A stretch of 64,000 nucleotides of DNA from assembly GCA_934702375.1 (NCBI GenBank), contig CAKUYE010000001.1:186001-250000 (forward strand), in the 5' to 3' direction. Both the position numbers and the translations under genes were made by a program. A model generated the notes under the pieces. That model was not told the DNA's origin and searched no databases. It was given only the letters and a program-made list of their open reading frames with translations. Numbering within the stretch: the stretch's first letter is position 1; each line of letters begins with the position of its first letter. Source of the DNA: an uncultured Bacillota bacterium. Its GTDB lineage: Bacteria > Bacillota > Dehalobacteriia > UBA7702. This document shows, one piece after another, positions 33,882 to 42,364 of this stretch.

Positions 33882-35209
33882 ATATCTTAGACCTGATCGA
33901 AAAAAAGAAGCAGGGAAAAGCTTTGCAGCGTAAAGAAATCCATGATTTTATTGATGGCTACACCAGTGGAATCGTTCCCGATTATCAGGCTTCGGCACTG
34001 CTGATGGCTTTATGGTTTCGCGGCATGACCGAGGAGGAAACCATCCTCCTAACCGATGAGATTAAAAAAAGCGGAGAAACACTGGATCTTTCGGCCTTTT
34101 CCAACACCATCGATAAACATAGTACCGGCGGGATCGGAGATAAGCTTTCTCTGATCGTATTGCCGATCTGGCGGGCAGGCGGTCTAACCATCGCCAAAAT
34201 GTCCGGCCGAGGACTGGGCTACACCGGCGGAACCATTGATAAATTGGAATCGGTTCCGGGTTTCCGCACCGATCTATCCTCAGAACAGTTTTACGCTCAT
34301 GTCGCCCAAAACGGCATTGCCGTAGTTGGTCAAAGCAAAACACTGGTTCCTGCCGATAAAAAGCTCTATGCATTAAGAGATGTGACCGAAACAGTAGATT
34401 CCGTTCCCCTCATCGCTGCCAGCGTCATGGCAAAAAAGCTGGCAACAGCAGCAGAAACCATCGTTTTGGATGTAAAATACGGTTCCGGCGCTTTTGTAAA
34501 AACATTGGAACAGGCAAAGGCACTGGCGGAATTAATGGTAAAAATAGGAAAAGCCAACGGCCGCAAAACCATTGCCATGCTGGACACGATGGATCATCCC
34601 CTAGGCTATGCCGTAGGCAATGCTTTAGAAGTACAAGAAGCCTATCGCTTCCTTTCCGGAAAACCCTGCGGATCTCTTTCTCACAAAGCCCTTCTCCTTT
34701 CTGCCATTGGATTTTTGACTTCAAACACCGTAAGCTCCGTAGAAGAGGGGTTGAGCCTCACAAAAAGGCTCATTCAAAACGGCTCTGCAAAGGAAACTTT
34801 TCTCCGGTGGCTTCGGTCTCAGGGTGGAAACTTTAAACCGGAACATTTTCTTGAGGCTCTGACCTATCCGGCTAAAACTTATACCGTCTGCGCAAAAAAA
34901 GATGGCAGCATACAAAACATTAACGCACTGGAAATTGGCATTGCCGGAATGGAACTGGGAGCCGGCCGAAAGAAATTGGGCGATGTCATAGACCCTGCCG
35001 CAGGCATACAGCTGAAAGTTCAAATCGGTGATTCCATTAAAAAAGGCAAACCTCTCGCTATCCTCTACACAAATGTGGATCCGAACCCCACAATAGAGCG
35101 TGTTCAGGCCGCTATTGCGGTAACGGAAGATCCGCCAACACCGATCAGTGAAACGATCAACTATTTCACAGGATTAAATTGGGAGTCTTATACGATAGCA
35201 AATGAATAA
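33878..35209 (+). CDS. pdp: pyrimidine-nucleoside phosphorylase
   Basis: The protein has 443 residues. The enzyme splits uridine, thymidine and deoxyuridine with phosphate to the base and (deoxy)ribose 1-phosphate, the substrate of DeoB. Signatures include DKHSTGGIGDKLSL, the KMSGRGLGYTGGTIDKLES family motif, and DVKYGSGAFVK. The C-terminal barrel-like PYNP_C domain is present (about 345-420). ATG 33878 overlaps the deoB stop (ATGA), and its own end overlaps dacF by 8 bases, showing a compact operon. Confidence 0.95.
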   Translation: MNILDLIEKKKQGKALQRKEIHDFIDGYTSGIVPDYQASALLMALWFRGMTEEETILLTDEIKKSGETLDLSAFSNTIDKHSTGGIGDKLSLIVLPIWRAGGLTIAKMSGRGLGYTGGTIDKLESVPGFRTDLSSEQFYAHVAQNGIAVVGQSKTLVPADKKLYALRDVTETVDSVPLIAASVMAKKLATAAETIVLDVKYGSGAFVKTLEQAKALAELMVKIGKANGRKTIAMLDTMDHPLGYAVGNALEVQEAYRFLSGKPCGSLSHKALLLSAIGFLTSNTVSSVEEGLSLTKRLIQNGSAKETFLRWLRSQGGNFKPEHFLEALTYPAKTYTVCAKKDGSIQNINALEIGIAGMELGAGRKKLGDVIDPAAGIQLKVQIGDSIKKGKPLAILYTNVDPNPTIERVQAAIAVTEDPPTPISETINYFTGLNWESYTIANE

Positions 35210-36470
35210 GTACAGTAAAATAATTATTCCGTTTCTCCTTATCATGGCACTGTTGCTGACCGCCTCTGCGGGGGTCGCTGCCAAAAAGACGAATAAAGCC
35301 ACAAAACAGCAAGCACCGGTTTCCACCTGGACCATTCCGGAATACGGAGAAAAAGCCTACAATACAATGAAAGCCGCTATGGATGCTTATGACCCTTTGG
35401 CAGAAACCGCACCGGGGCTGGATGCTACCGCAGCCATTCTTATCGATGCCAAAAGCGGCCTTGTTCTCTATGATCTGGATGCCGATGGTCTGCGCTATCC
35501 CGCCAGCATGACAAAGCTGGTCACGGTACTGGTAACACTGGATGCTGTAGACCAGGGAAAAGTCGCCTATACCGACACCGTAACATTTTCCGAGGCTGCG
35601 ACAGCACTGGAAGGTTCCAAAACCGGCTACCTTCCGGGCACCACCGATACCCTGGAGCATTGCCTGGAAATGATTATGGTGTTTTCCGCCAACGATGCCG
35701 CCTATGCCGTAGCGGAGCATATTGCCGGTTCCATAGAAGCCTTTGCCGAGCTGATGAATGCCAAAGCCGCAGAGCTGGGCATGGCAAATTCCCACTTTGT
35801 CAATCCCAATGGCCTCCACGATGACAGCCACTGGACCACCGCCAGAGATATGGCCACATTGAGCCGGTACTGTGTCAATCAGCCGGAGGTCATGCGCCTG
35901 GCTTCGATGAAAAGCACGACCATGCCCGATGGCAGAACCGTTTACAATACCAATAAGCTCCTATTTTGGTGCGAAGGCACCGATGGCTTAAAGACAGGAA
36001 CCACCACCGCAGCAGGGCATTGCCTTACCGCGACGGCGGAACGGAATGGAATGCGGCTTATCGCCGTAACCATGGGATCTCAAAAGGATTATACCCACTA
36101 TATCGATGCCATGAAGCTGCTGGAATACGGCTTTGCCAATTTTAACGTAGTCACTGCCGTGGAAAAAGGCACTCCCATGGGAGATGTCCCGGTACTCTAC
36201 GGCAAAGAGGATAAGGTGCCTACCGCAACGGCAGACAGCATTGCTTATGTCCTCCACAACGGCGAGACTGCCGAACCGGAGATCCTTGTGGAAATGAACG
36301 AAGCGGTAGAAGGCCCGGCCAAAGCCGGCATGAAAGCCGGGGAAGTCATTGTAAAGGTCAACGGCAATGAAGTTGGCCGTTGCGATCTCATCACCACAGA
36401 GGATATCTCCAAACGCGGGATTCTCCTGTGGCTAAAGGACTTCTTCAGCGCCCTCATCGCAGGAATCTAA
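35202..36470 (+). CDS. dacF: D-alanyl-D-alanine carboxypeptidase DacF-like
   Basis: The protein has 422 residues. The signal peptide (about 1-27) is followed by a penicillin-binding low-molecular-weight PBP domain: SxxK in YPASMTKLV, SxN in FSANDAAY, KTG in GLKTGTT. The C-terminal PBP5-type beta domain and a hydrophobic, possibly membrane-attached end (WLKDFFSALIAGI) follow. The enzyme trims the terminal D-Ala of peptidoglycan stem peptides. In Bacillus dacF lies in the same order and is used in the forespore. The ATG overlaps pdp and no strong ribosome site is seen, so translation is probably coupled. Confidence 0.92.
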   Translation: MNKYSKIIIPFLLIMALLLTASAGVAAKKTNKATKQQAPVSTWTIPEYGEKAYNTMKAAMDAYDPLAETAPGLDATAAILIDAKSGLVLYDLDADGLRYPASMTKLVTVLVTLDAVDQGKVAYTDTVTFSEAATALEGSKTGYLPGTTDTLEHCLEMIMVFSANDAAYAVAEHIAGSIEAFAELMNAKAAELGMANSHFVNPNGLHDDSHWTTARDMATLSRYCVNQPEVMRLASMKSTTMPDGRTVYNTNKLLFWCEGTDGLKTGTTTAAGHCLTATAERNGMRLIAVTMGSQKDYTHYIDAMKLLEYGFANFNVVTAVEKGTPMGDVPVLYGKEDKVPTATADSIAYVLHNGETAEPEILVEMNEAVEGPAKAGMKAGEVIVKVNGNEVGRCDLITTEDISKRGILLWLKDFFSALIAGI

Positions 36471-36488
36471 GAACAAGTAACAATTGAA

Positions 36489-36530
36489 AAAGAGGCTTGA
36501 TGCGACGTGTCATCAAGCCTCTTTGTTTTT
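36489..36530. terminator. bidirectional intrinsic terminator
   Basis: A perfect 14-bp stem joins 36489-36502 with 36511-36524; T-rich runs lie on both sides. It serves convergent dacF and the DUF4330 pair. Confidence 0.9.
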
Positions 36531-37008
36531 ATTTTGTTACCGACTCTACGGTGACTCCGCAAGTGAATAATCTGGATTGGATATTCATGCTGCCGCCGGT
36601 ATAGATTTGGCGATTGCCGGCAGAATAAAAACCTTTATCCGTTACATTCCCTTTGGCTTCTACGGTGATATACACCGTATCGCGATTATCATAAGTGAGA
36701 TATTCGCTTTCCTTACCATCTACAAGAGCTTTATATGGTTCGGTACGAACACCGGTAACGGTACCAATCTTACCGCCGTTCTTTTCGTAAACCACTTCCC
36801 CTTCTTCAATGGAATCGGCAAGGAAGGATTTTACGCCATCGACCCGAAACACCACTGTAAAGGGATTGTTGGCGGATACCTTTACGGTATCACTGCCGCC
36901 AAGGAATTTATAGCCGCAACCGATCACAGCTGCAATAAAGACCACGATCACCAGCAAGTCAATGATGCTGATTTTCCCAAATAATTTTCCTTTTTCGTCA
37001 ATCACCAT
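36529..37008 (-). CDS. DUF4330-family membrane-anchored protein
   Basis: The protein has 159 residues. A cytoplasmic start (DEKGKLFGKISIID) and one membrane helix (about 17-36) lead to an external beta-rich domain with the DUF4330 pattern GEVVYEKNGGKIGTVTGV. The function is unknown. The start overlaps the preceding DUF4330 gene by 11 bases. Sharing an operon with the O-antigen-ligase-like protein suggests a role in export or polymerisation of a cell-surface glycan. Confidence 0.78.
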   Translation of the reverse strand: MVIDEKGKLFGKISIIDLLVIVVFIAAVIGCGYKFLGGSDTVKVSANNPFTVVFRVDGVKSFLADSIEEGEVVYEKNGGKIGTVTGVRTEPYKALVDGKESEYLTYDNRDTVYITVEAKGNVTDKGFYSAGNRQIYTGGSMNIQSRLFTCGVTVESVTK

Positions 37009-37492
37009 AGCTTGCCTCCTCCAACTGAATGCAATAGCCTACACCGCCAACGGTGGAGGTATGAATGCCTAAACCGGAACCAACCATGACATCGACATCA
37101 TTAACGGACGTTGCTGATTCACTGATATCCGCTTTAGCAGATACCGTAAGCCGGGCATTGTATTTGCCGTCAATAGCTTTCGTATCCATATGACCGGTGG
37201 AAGCATCAAAATAGTCACTGTAATAGGGAATCACTTCCACTACCTCAACCTTACCGATATAAGTATTGGATTCGGTATAGTAAACGTCATCGCCGATAAT
37301 AACCTGTTCATCAAAGTCCTCAGGGACTTCCTTCACTTCCAAAACATAGCTGACATCATATTTCCCCGAAGAAGATGCGCTGTTCCCTACATTGTTATGG
37401 GTGAAATAGTAAGCCATACCGGCAACAATTAACAGCACACCGCAAATCAGGATAATGTCTAAAGCACCAAGCTTTCTTTTTCCTTTAGCCAT
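36998..37492 (-). CDS. DUF4330-family membrane-anchored protein (paralogue)
   Basis: The protein has 164 residues with the same plan as its neighbour: a basic start, a helix at about 13-31, then a beta-rich external domain with GDDVYYTESNTYIGKVEVVEV, which aligns with the matching segment of the neighbour. The pair therefore looks like an old tandem duplication with strong divergence. It begins 3 bases after the O-antigen-ligase-like gene stops. The function is unknown. Confidence 0.78.
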   Translation of the reverse strand: MAKGKRKLGALDIILICGVLLIVAGMAYYFTHNNVGNSASSSGKYDVSYVLEVKEVPEDFDEQVIIGDDVYYTESNTYIGKVEVVEVIPYYSDYFDASTGHMDTKAIDGKYNARLTVSAKADISESATSVNDVDVMVGSGLGIHTSTVGGVGYCIQLEEASYGD

Positions 37493-37495
37493 CCG

Positions 37496-39346
37496 TCAAA
37501 CTCCTTCCTTTTGAGTCGCCCCTGTTTTAACTGCAGGTTCATCAAAAATACATCGGCCTTCCTTCAATACCATACGGCTCACCGCAGCAGTAAGTCCCAT
37601 AAACATAAAGAAGATGAGGAAAACACGATAGTTGTACCACACATTGTCAAACATTCCTTCCAGCAAATAGCCGCCCATGGCTGCCATCATCACCAGAAGA
37701 AACCATGCGGTTTTGGTCCCCTTCACCTCTTTATAGCTGCGATGGCTTACGGCAAAGAACATCACCAGCATGGCAATAAGCATCACCAGACCGGCAATTC
37801 CCATTTCCGAAGCAACCTGCAAAAAGAGGTTGTGGGCGTGAGGGGCAAAGACCTCGTTCATCTGGTAGCGGGTATAAAACATCGTAAAGGATTCCTGGCC
37901 CAAACCAATTCCGAGGAAAATAAAGTTTTCCAGCATATTCATGGTTCCCAGCCAGATATTCATCCGGTAGGAGGTGGAGCTGTCGGAAAGGTTGGTAATG
38001 GAGGTAAAACGATGAATGATACTGTCCGGCAGTACAAATGGCATGGCTAAAAGCACAAAGGGAACGAAAATCAGCAGTTGACGAGCACCCCAGCACACAA
38101 CAAGGAAGAAAATGAACATCAATGCCAGGTAGCAGCCGCGGGAATAGGTCAAAGCCAGATTTACCAAAAGCAGCAGTGCCGTACCGCCATAAAAAAGCTT
38201 CAGCAACGGTTTTCTGGCAATATAACACATTACCGCTGCACAGGGAAGAGCCAAAAGCAGATACTCCCCATAGACATTGGGATTTTCAAAGGTAGAATAC
38301 ACTCGCAGCTGGAGCGTAAAAAGAGAGGTGTCGGTCCAGGTTGTGTTCACATCACCACTAAGATACTGATATAAGCCAAAAAGGCCGCAGCCAAAGGCAC
38401 CGAGACAAAAGAGAAAGACCATCACGTGAACGGCGTTTCTCGAGCGAATCAACCAGTGAATCAAAAAATAGGAAAGAATAAAGCAGCATTCCAATACGGC
38501 AATCTGAGTCGATTTCACCGGGGTATAGCTGGTGATGCCAAAGAACAGCAGCAACAGGCCAAAGGCGGCGATGCAAATGCCGGTGTAATCCAGAGAAAAG
38601 GAACGATCCGCTCCTCCCATTTGCGCCAAAAGATAGCAGAAAAAAATCACCAGCGTCAATGCCGCCAATACCATCGTCGGCAAAAACGGCGCCGTGAAAA
38701 GCAATAGCATCAATCCGGCCTGAGGGTACGCAAGCAACACCGCACCGCCGCAAATCAGCATCGGCAGCAAGAATCCTACTTTAGGGTCTGTAAAAAGCCC
38801 CAGCAACACCGAGATCATGCCGATAAGAAACGGCGGCCAGTAAAACCCGGACCGCACTCTTTCCCCTTCTCCCGAAATCGTACAGAAGAGTCCCAGAAGC
38901 CGAGAGCCGCAAAAGAGCCCTTGAAGGGTGCAAGAAAACAGCATACAAAGCAATCCCAGCAAAAACAAAGGCAAAAAGCCATAGAGCCCCAGCACACCAT
39001 AGCCGGAAAGAGATAAAGGCAACAGCAAAGAGCCCAGCCAGGCCACAGGCAATGCCGGAAGATTCCTCAGAGTACCAGCGAAATAGCCGATAATGACACT
39101 GTTACGCACCCCGGGGCCAAGGCGCCGCCCGATAGCCGGGAAGAGAGACCATAGCCGGTAAAAACCCCGGCCAAAACCGCTTTGCTCCAAACAATCCTTT
39201 TCGGGACATGCCTTCAATGCAGAGAAAAAGCGGCTGTTGGCCACGGAACGGTCAAAACCTCGGCCCAAAGCGCCAAAGAAGCGGCCGGTAACACTTTGCC
39301 TGCCATAATATAAAACTTTATCGTATAGAGCTTTTGGAAACGCCAT
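37496..39346 (-). CDS. O-antigen ligase/polymerase-like membrane protein (Wzy/WaaL type)
   Basis: The protein has 616 residues with about twelve transmembrane helices. The Wzy_C/O-antigen_lig signature is seen in FENPNVYGEYLLLALP, LALTYSRGCYLALMF and FAPHAHNLFLQVASEMG; the conserved His lies in the large periplasm-side loop. The family joins or polymerises undecaprenyl-linked glycans. In a Gram-positive S-layer organism the likely product is a secondary cell-wall polymer or an S-layer glycan. About 80 N-terminal residues before the first helix are unusual for the family. AAAGGATTTGGA precedes the ATG. It is the first gene of the operon with two DUF4330 proteins. Confidence 0.85.
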   Translation of the reverse strand: MAFPKALYDKVLYYGRQSVTGRFFGALGRGFDRSVANSRFFSALKACPEKDCLEQSGFGRGFYRLWSLFPAIGRRLGPGVRNSVIIGYFAGTLRNLPALPVAWLGSLLLPLSLSGYGVLGLYGFLPLFLLGLLCMLFSCTLQGLFCGSRLLGLFCTISGEGERVRSGFYWPPFLIGMISVLLGLFTDPKVGFLLPMLICGGAVLLAYPQAGLMLLLFTAPFLPTMVLAALTLVIFFCYLLAQMGGADRSFSLDYTGICIAAFGLLLLFFGITSYTPVKSTQIAVLECCFILSYFLIHWLIRSRNAVHVMVFLFCLGAFGCGLFGLYQYLSGDVNTTWTDTSLFTLQLRVYSTFENPNVYGEYLLLALPCAAVMCYIARKPLLKLFYGGTALLLLVNLALTYSRGCYLALMFIFFLVVCWGARQLLIFVPFVLLAMPFVLPDSIIHRFTSITNLSDSSTSYRMNIWLGTMNMLENFIFLGIGLGQESFTMFYTRYQMNEVFAPHAHNLFLQVASEMGIAGLVMLIAMLVMFFAVSHRSYKEVKGTKTAWFLLVMMAAMGGYLLEGMFDNVWYNYRVFLIFFMFMGLTAAVSRMVLKEGRCIFDEPAVKTGATQKEGV

Positions 39347-39388
39347 TCCAAATCCTTTCTTTATAAAGTCTGCAATTTTCAGGAGTTA

Positions 39389-40492
39389 TTAAAAACCGAA
39401 ATCGTACTGATCCAACCCCAATTCCTTTTGTACCGCCAGGATTTCCTGCTGTACCGGACCATTTACGGCAACGCCTTTGTCCTTTGTTTCCATATAATGA
39501 ATATATTCCTTTTCACCGGCAGTATAAATCTTATCGCAGCCGGGAGCTTTTGTGGAGTTGCGCAGCTGGCGGAGGATATCTCCGGCAGTCTTTTTAAAGG
39601 ATTCCGCCCCTTCAAAGGCTTCCGTATCAATAGCAACAAAGAAATGCCCCAGATGATAGGGAACTTTTTCACCGTTGGCACCGATACCGGAAAGCATTTT
39701 CATGTAATTACCGGCCTGAAGTGCCGCTGAAAGAATCTCGATAACAACGCTGTAGCTATAGCCTTTGTAGCCGGCAAGGTCTTCCCCGATGCCGCCCAGA
39801 GGCGCAAAGGCTGCGTCCCCTTTGATCAAGGCATCAAGAATCGCAGCGGAATCCGTCATGGTATTGCCGTCGTTCATAATGACAAGGCCGGGAGGGGTAT
39901 CCTTATCCAAACGAGCCCATTTTTCAATTTTACCTCGCTGAGAGATGGAGGTAGCACAGTCAATCACAAAGGGAAATTCTTCATCGGTAGGCAAGCCAAA
40001 GGTCATGGGGTTGGTACCCAGCATATTATCAATGCCAAAAGTAGGTGCAATGGAAGGACGGGCATTGGTGCCGGTAAAACCGATGCAATTTTCTTTTGTG
40101 GCCATTGTGGCATAATAGCCGGCAATGCCGTAGTGGGTGGAGTTGCGAACCGCCGTCATACCCATACCGTATTTCTTTGCTTTTTCAATGGCGATCTTCA
40201 TGGCATTGTAGGCAATGACCTGTCCCATACCGTCATGACCGTCAATCACCGCAGTGGTAGGCGTTTCCTTCACGATTTCCCAGTTGGTTACGGGATTTTG
40301 AATTCCGGCCTTGATGCGGTCAAGGTAAATGGGTTTAAAACGATTTACACCGTGAGAATCGATACCGCGACGGTCGGCTTCCAATAATACGTCCACACAG
40401 ATCTTTGCATCTTCCCGAGGAACGCCATAGCCTTCAAAGGCATCGACCATGAAATCCTCCATCAACTTCCAATCTACATATTTTTCAGCCAT
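39389..40492 (-). CDS. malate/L-lactate dehydrogenase family oxidoreductase (Ldh_2)
   Basis: The protein has 367 residues. It belongs to the NAD(P)-dependent Ldh_2 family, which is unrelated to classical LDH/MDH and includes malate, sulfolactate, ureidoglycolate and 2,3-diketogulonate dehydrogenases. Signatures are RGIDSHGVNR near the N-terminus, the catalytic His in RNSTHYGIAGYYA, GTNPMTFGLPT, and DLAGYKGYSYSVVIE. The substrate among 2-hydroxy acids cannot be fixed by eye. It is a single gene, divergent from the OpuAC-type gene, with GGAG upstream of its ATG. Confidence 0.88.
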   Translation of the reverse strand: MAEKYVDWKLMEDFMVDAFEGYGVPREDAKICVDVLLEADRRGIDSHGVNRFKPIYLDRIKAGIQNPVTNWEIVKETPTTAVIDGHDGMGQVIAYNAMKIAIEKAKKYGMGMTAVRNSTHYGIAGYYATMATKENCIGFTGTNARPSIAPTFGIDNMLGTNPMTFGLPTDEEFPFVIDCATSISQRGKIEKWARLDKDTPPGLVIMNDGNTMTDSAAILDALIKGDAAFAPLGGIGEDLAGYKGYSYSVVIEILSAALQAGNYMKMLSGIGANGEKVPYHLGHFFVAIDTEAFEGAESFKKTAGDILRQLRNSTKAPGCDKIYTAGEKEYIHYMETKDKGVAVNGPVQQEILAVQKELGLDQYDFGF

Positions 40493-40625
40493 TTTGTAAA
40501 AACTCCTTTATAATATAGATTTTTCATTTCACAACATTCTATTTGTTTACAATGATGAACCACTTTAATTTATTTTATTATTATACCATTCTCAAGAAAA
40601 AAAATCTATTACTTTTACGGTTTTT

Positions 40626-40634
40626 ATGGTATAA
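40626..40634 (+). promoter_or_regulatory. extended -10 promoter of the OpuAC-type gene
   Basis: TGGTATAAT (40626-40634) is an extended -10 element, 43 bases before the start codon. The -35 is weak. Confidence 0.6.
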
Positions 40635-40676
40635 TAAGCACGAAAACGAACCTTTCTGCAAATCGGGAGTAAATAT

Positions 40677-41630
40677 ATGAAACACCAAAAGAAAAACCGC
40701 CTGCTTGCGCTGGCATTGATGGTACTTTTTGCCATGTTTGCCTTTACGGCCTGCGGCAAAGATACGACTACCACCGATACTTCGGCAGCAACAACGAACA
40801 CCTCAAGGTCCAAAGAAATCATTATCGCCACAAAAAATACACCGGAACAAAATATCCTTGCCAACCTGGCCAAGATCCTCATCACCGAAAAGGCAGGCCA
40901 AGAAGGAAAAATCGTTTATTTTGATGACTCAACATCCTCTTCTCTGCTGGAACGGTTAAACAACGGCAGTATTGATATCTTTTTCGATTACTCCGGTTCT
41001 CTGGCAGTAAATGCCTTTCAGCTGGACACCGGTGCCACCAATGTGCCAACATTGCTTCTGGATGTTCAAAATACAGCCAAAAAGAAATACAGCATTACTG
41101 TTTCCGAAGAGATCGGCTACACAAGCACCACCGCTTTTTATATGATGAGCGACCGCAAAGAAAAGCTGGGTATCTCCACCATCAGCTCTCTGGCAAAAAA
41201 AGCTTCCAAGCTGAAGGTGGGTATGACCGAAGGCTTTTACAATCGTATCGACTGCTACGAAGCCATTTGCAAAGAATATGAAATGACTTTTAAGCAGGCA
41301 AAAACCTATGATGAAGAAGATGGTTTCATGGCTTTGGCCGATGGCACCATCGACGTTTTTATCGACGACTCCGTTACACCGTACTACAGTCTCTTCAGTA
41401 AATCGCAGCAATTAGTCGATGATAAATATTTCTTCCTGCCTCAAGATGCCTGCTATCTGATAACCGATAAAACTCTGGAAAAATATCCCGAGCTGAAAGA
41501 CACCTTAAAGCAAATGGAAGGTCTCCTTACCGCCAGCAAAATGTCGCTGATGATCAAACGCATTTACTGGGAAGGAAACGATATCAATGACTATCTCTAT
41601 ACTTACCTGCGTGCGAATAATATCATTTAA
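40677..41630 (+). CDS. OpuAC-type substrate-binding lipoprotein
   Basis: The protein has 317 residues. The signal peptide ends at the lipobox FAFTAC and is followed by a Thr-rich linker and an OpuAC-family two-lobed binding domain (about 45-317). Motifs such as GSIDIFFDYSGSL and KVGMTEGFYNRIDCYEAI are typical of glycine betaine/choline/carnitine binding proteins. No permease or ATPase gene lies nearby, so the transporter it feeds must be elsewhere. CGGGAG precedes ATG 40677. The next gene starts 27 bases later, and the two may be cotranscribed. Confidence 0.83.
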   Translation: MKHQKKNRLLALALMVLFAMFAFTACGKDTTTTDTSAATTNTSRSKEIIIATKNTPEQNILANLAKILITEKAGQEGKIVYFDDSTSSSLLERLNNGSIDIFFDYSGSLAVNAFQLDTGATNVPTLLLDVQNTAKKKYSITVSEEIGYTSTTAFYMMSDRKEKLGISTISSLAKKASKLKVGMTEGFYNRIDCYEAICKEYEMTFKQAKTYDEEDGFMALADGTIDVFIDDSVTPYYSLFSKSQQLVDDKYFFLPQDACYLITDKTLEKYPELKDTLKQMEGLLTASKMSLMIKRIYWEGNDINDYLYTYLRANNII

Positions 41631-41657
41631 TATATCCTATAGAAATGAGGTATTACC

Positions 41658-42206
41658 ATGAAACTGATGATTGCATCGGATCTCCACGGCTCTCTCTACT
41701 ACGCAGAAAAAATGAAAGAACGCTATGACGTGGAAAAACCGGAACGATTAATCCTTTTGGGAGACCTACTTTACCACGGCCCCAGAAACGACCTGCCGAA
41801 AGATTACAACCCCAAAGGTGTAATCGCATTACTCAATGCCATGAAAGAAAACCTCCTTTGTGTTCGGGGCAACTGCGAAGCCGAAGTGGACCAGATGGTA
41901 TTGGAATTTCCTGTGCTGGCAGACTATATGATTCTTTTCCTGGAAGGCCACATGATCTTTGTAACCCATGGCCACACCTGGAATACGAAAAACCTGCCGC
42001 CACTGAAAAAAGGCGATATTCTCCTCCACGGTCATACTCACATCCCGGTGGTGGAAGAAACCGAAAACGGCGTAACTTACCTGAATCCGGGCTCTCTCTC
42101 GATTCCCAAAAACAACTCACCCCACAGCTACATGATCTACGAAGACGGCGCCTTTTCCTTTCGAGATCTGGAAGGCAAAGAATTTTTAAGCTACCAACTG
42201 AAATAA
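41658..42206 (+). CDS. yfcE: YfcE-type metallophosphoesterase
   Basis: The protein has 182 residues with the full calcineurin-like phosphoesterase motif set: SDLHGS, LLGDLLYHGPRN, VRGNCEAEVD, VTHGH and LHGHTHIPV. The YfcE/MJ0936 subfamily is identified by the GNCE motif and size. It hydrolyses small phosphodiesters in vitro; the natural substrate is unknown. It is cytoplasmic and ends at the terminator at 42221. GAGG precedes the ATG. Confidence 0.92.
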   Translation: MKLMIASDLHGSLYYAEKMKERYDVEKPERLILLGDLLYHGPRNDLPKDYNPKGVIALLNAMKENLLCVRGNCEAEVDQMVLEFPVLADYMILFLEGHMIFVTHGHTWNTKNLPPLKKGDILLHGHTHIPVVEETENGVTYLNPGSLSIPKNNSPHSYMIYEDGAFSFRDLEGKEFLSYQLK

Positions 42207-42220
42207 AAATACCAGACACA

Positions 42221-42260
42221 AAAGCTCCTCCGTATACACTCGTATAGAGGAGCTTTCTTG
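42221..42260 (+). terminator. yfcE terminator
   Basis: AAAGCTCCTC (42221-42230) pairs with GAGGAGCTTT (42247-42256) around a CGTATA-containing loop; a T-rich run follows. Confidence 0.85.
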
Positions 42261-42310
42261 TTTTATGTCATCCGCAGATTCCTTTTTCAGGGTTTTCGAT
42301 TTCATGCAAC

Positions 42311-42340
42311 AAAACAGCCGCTCCGAAGAGCGGCTGTTTT
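42311..42340. terminator. terminator of the SLH/PHP gene
   Basis: A perfect 13-bp stem (42311-42323 with 42328-42340) closed by a CGAA-type tetraloop lies 24 bases past the stop of the SLH/PHP gene. Confidence 0.87.
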
Positions 42341-42364
42341 CATCGGAAAATACTTATTCCTTAT

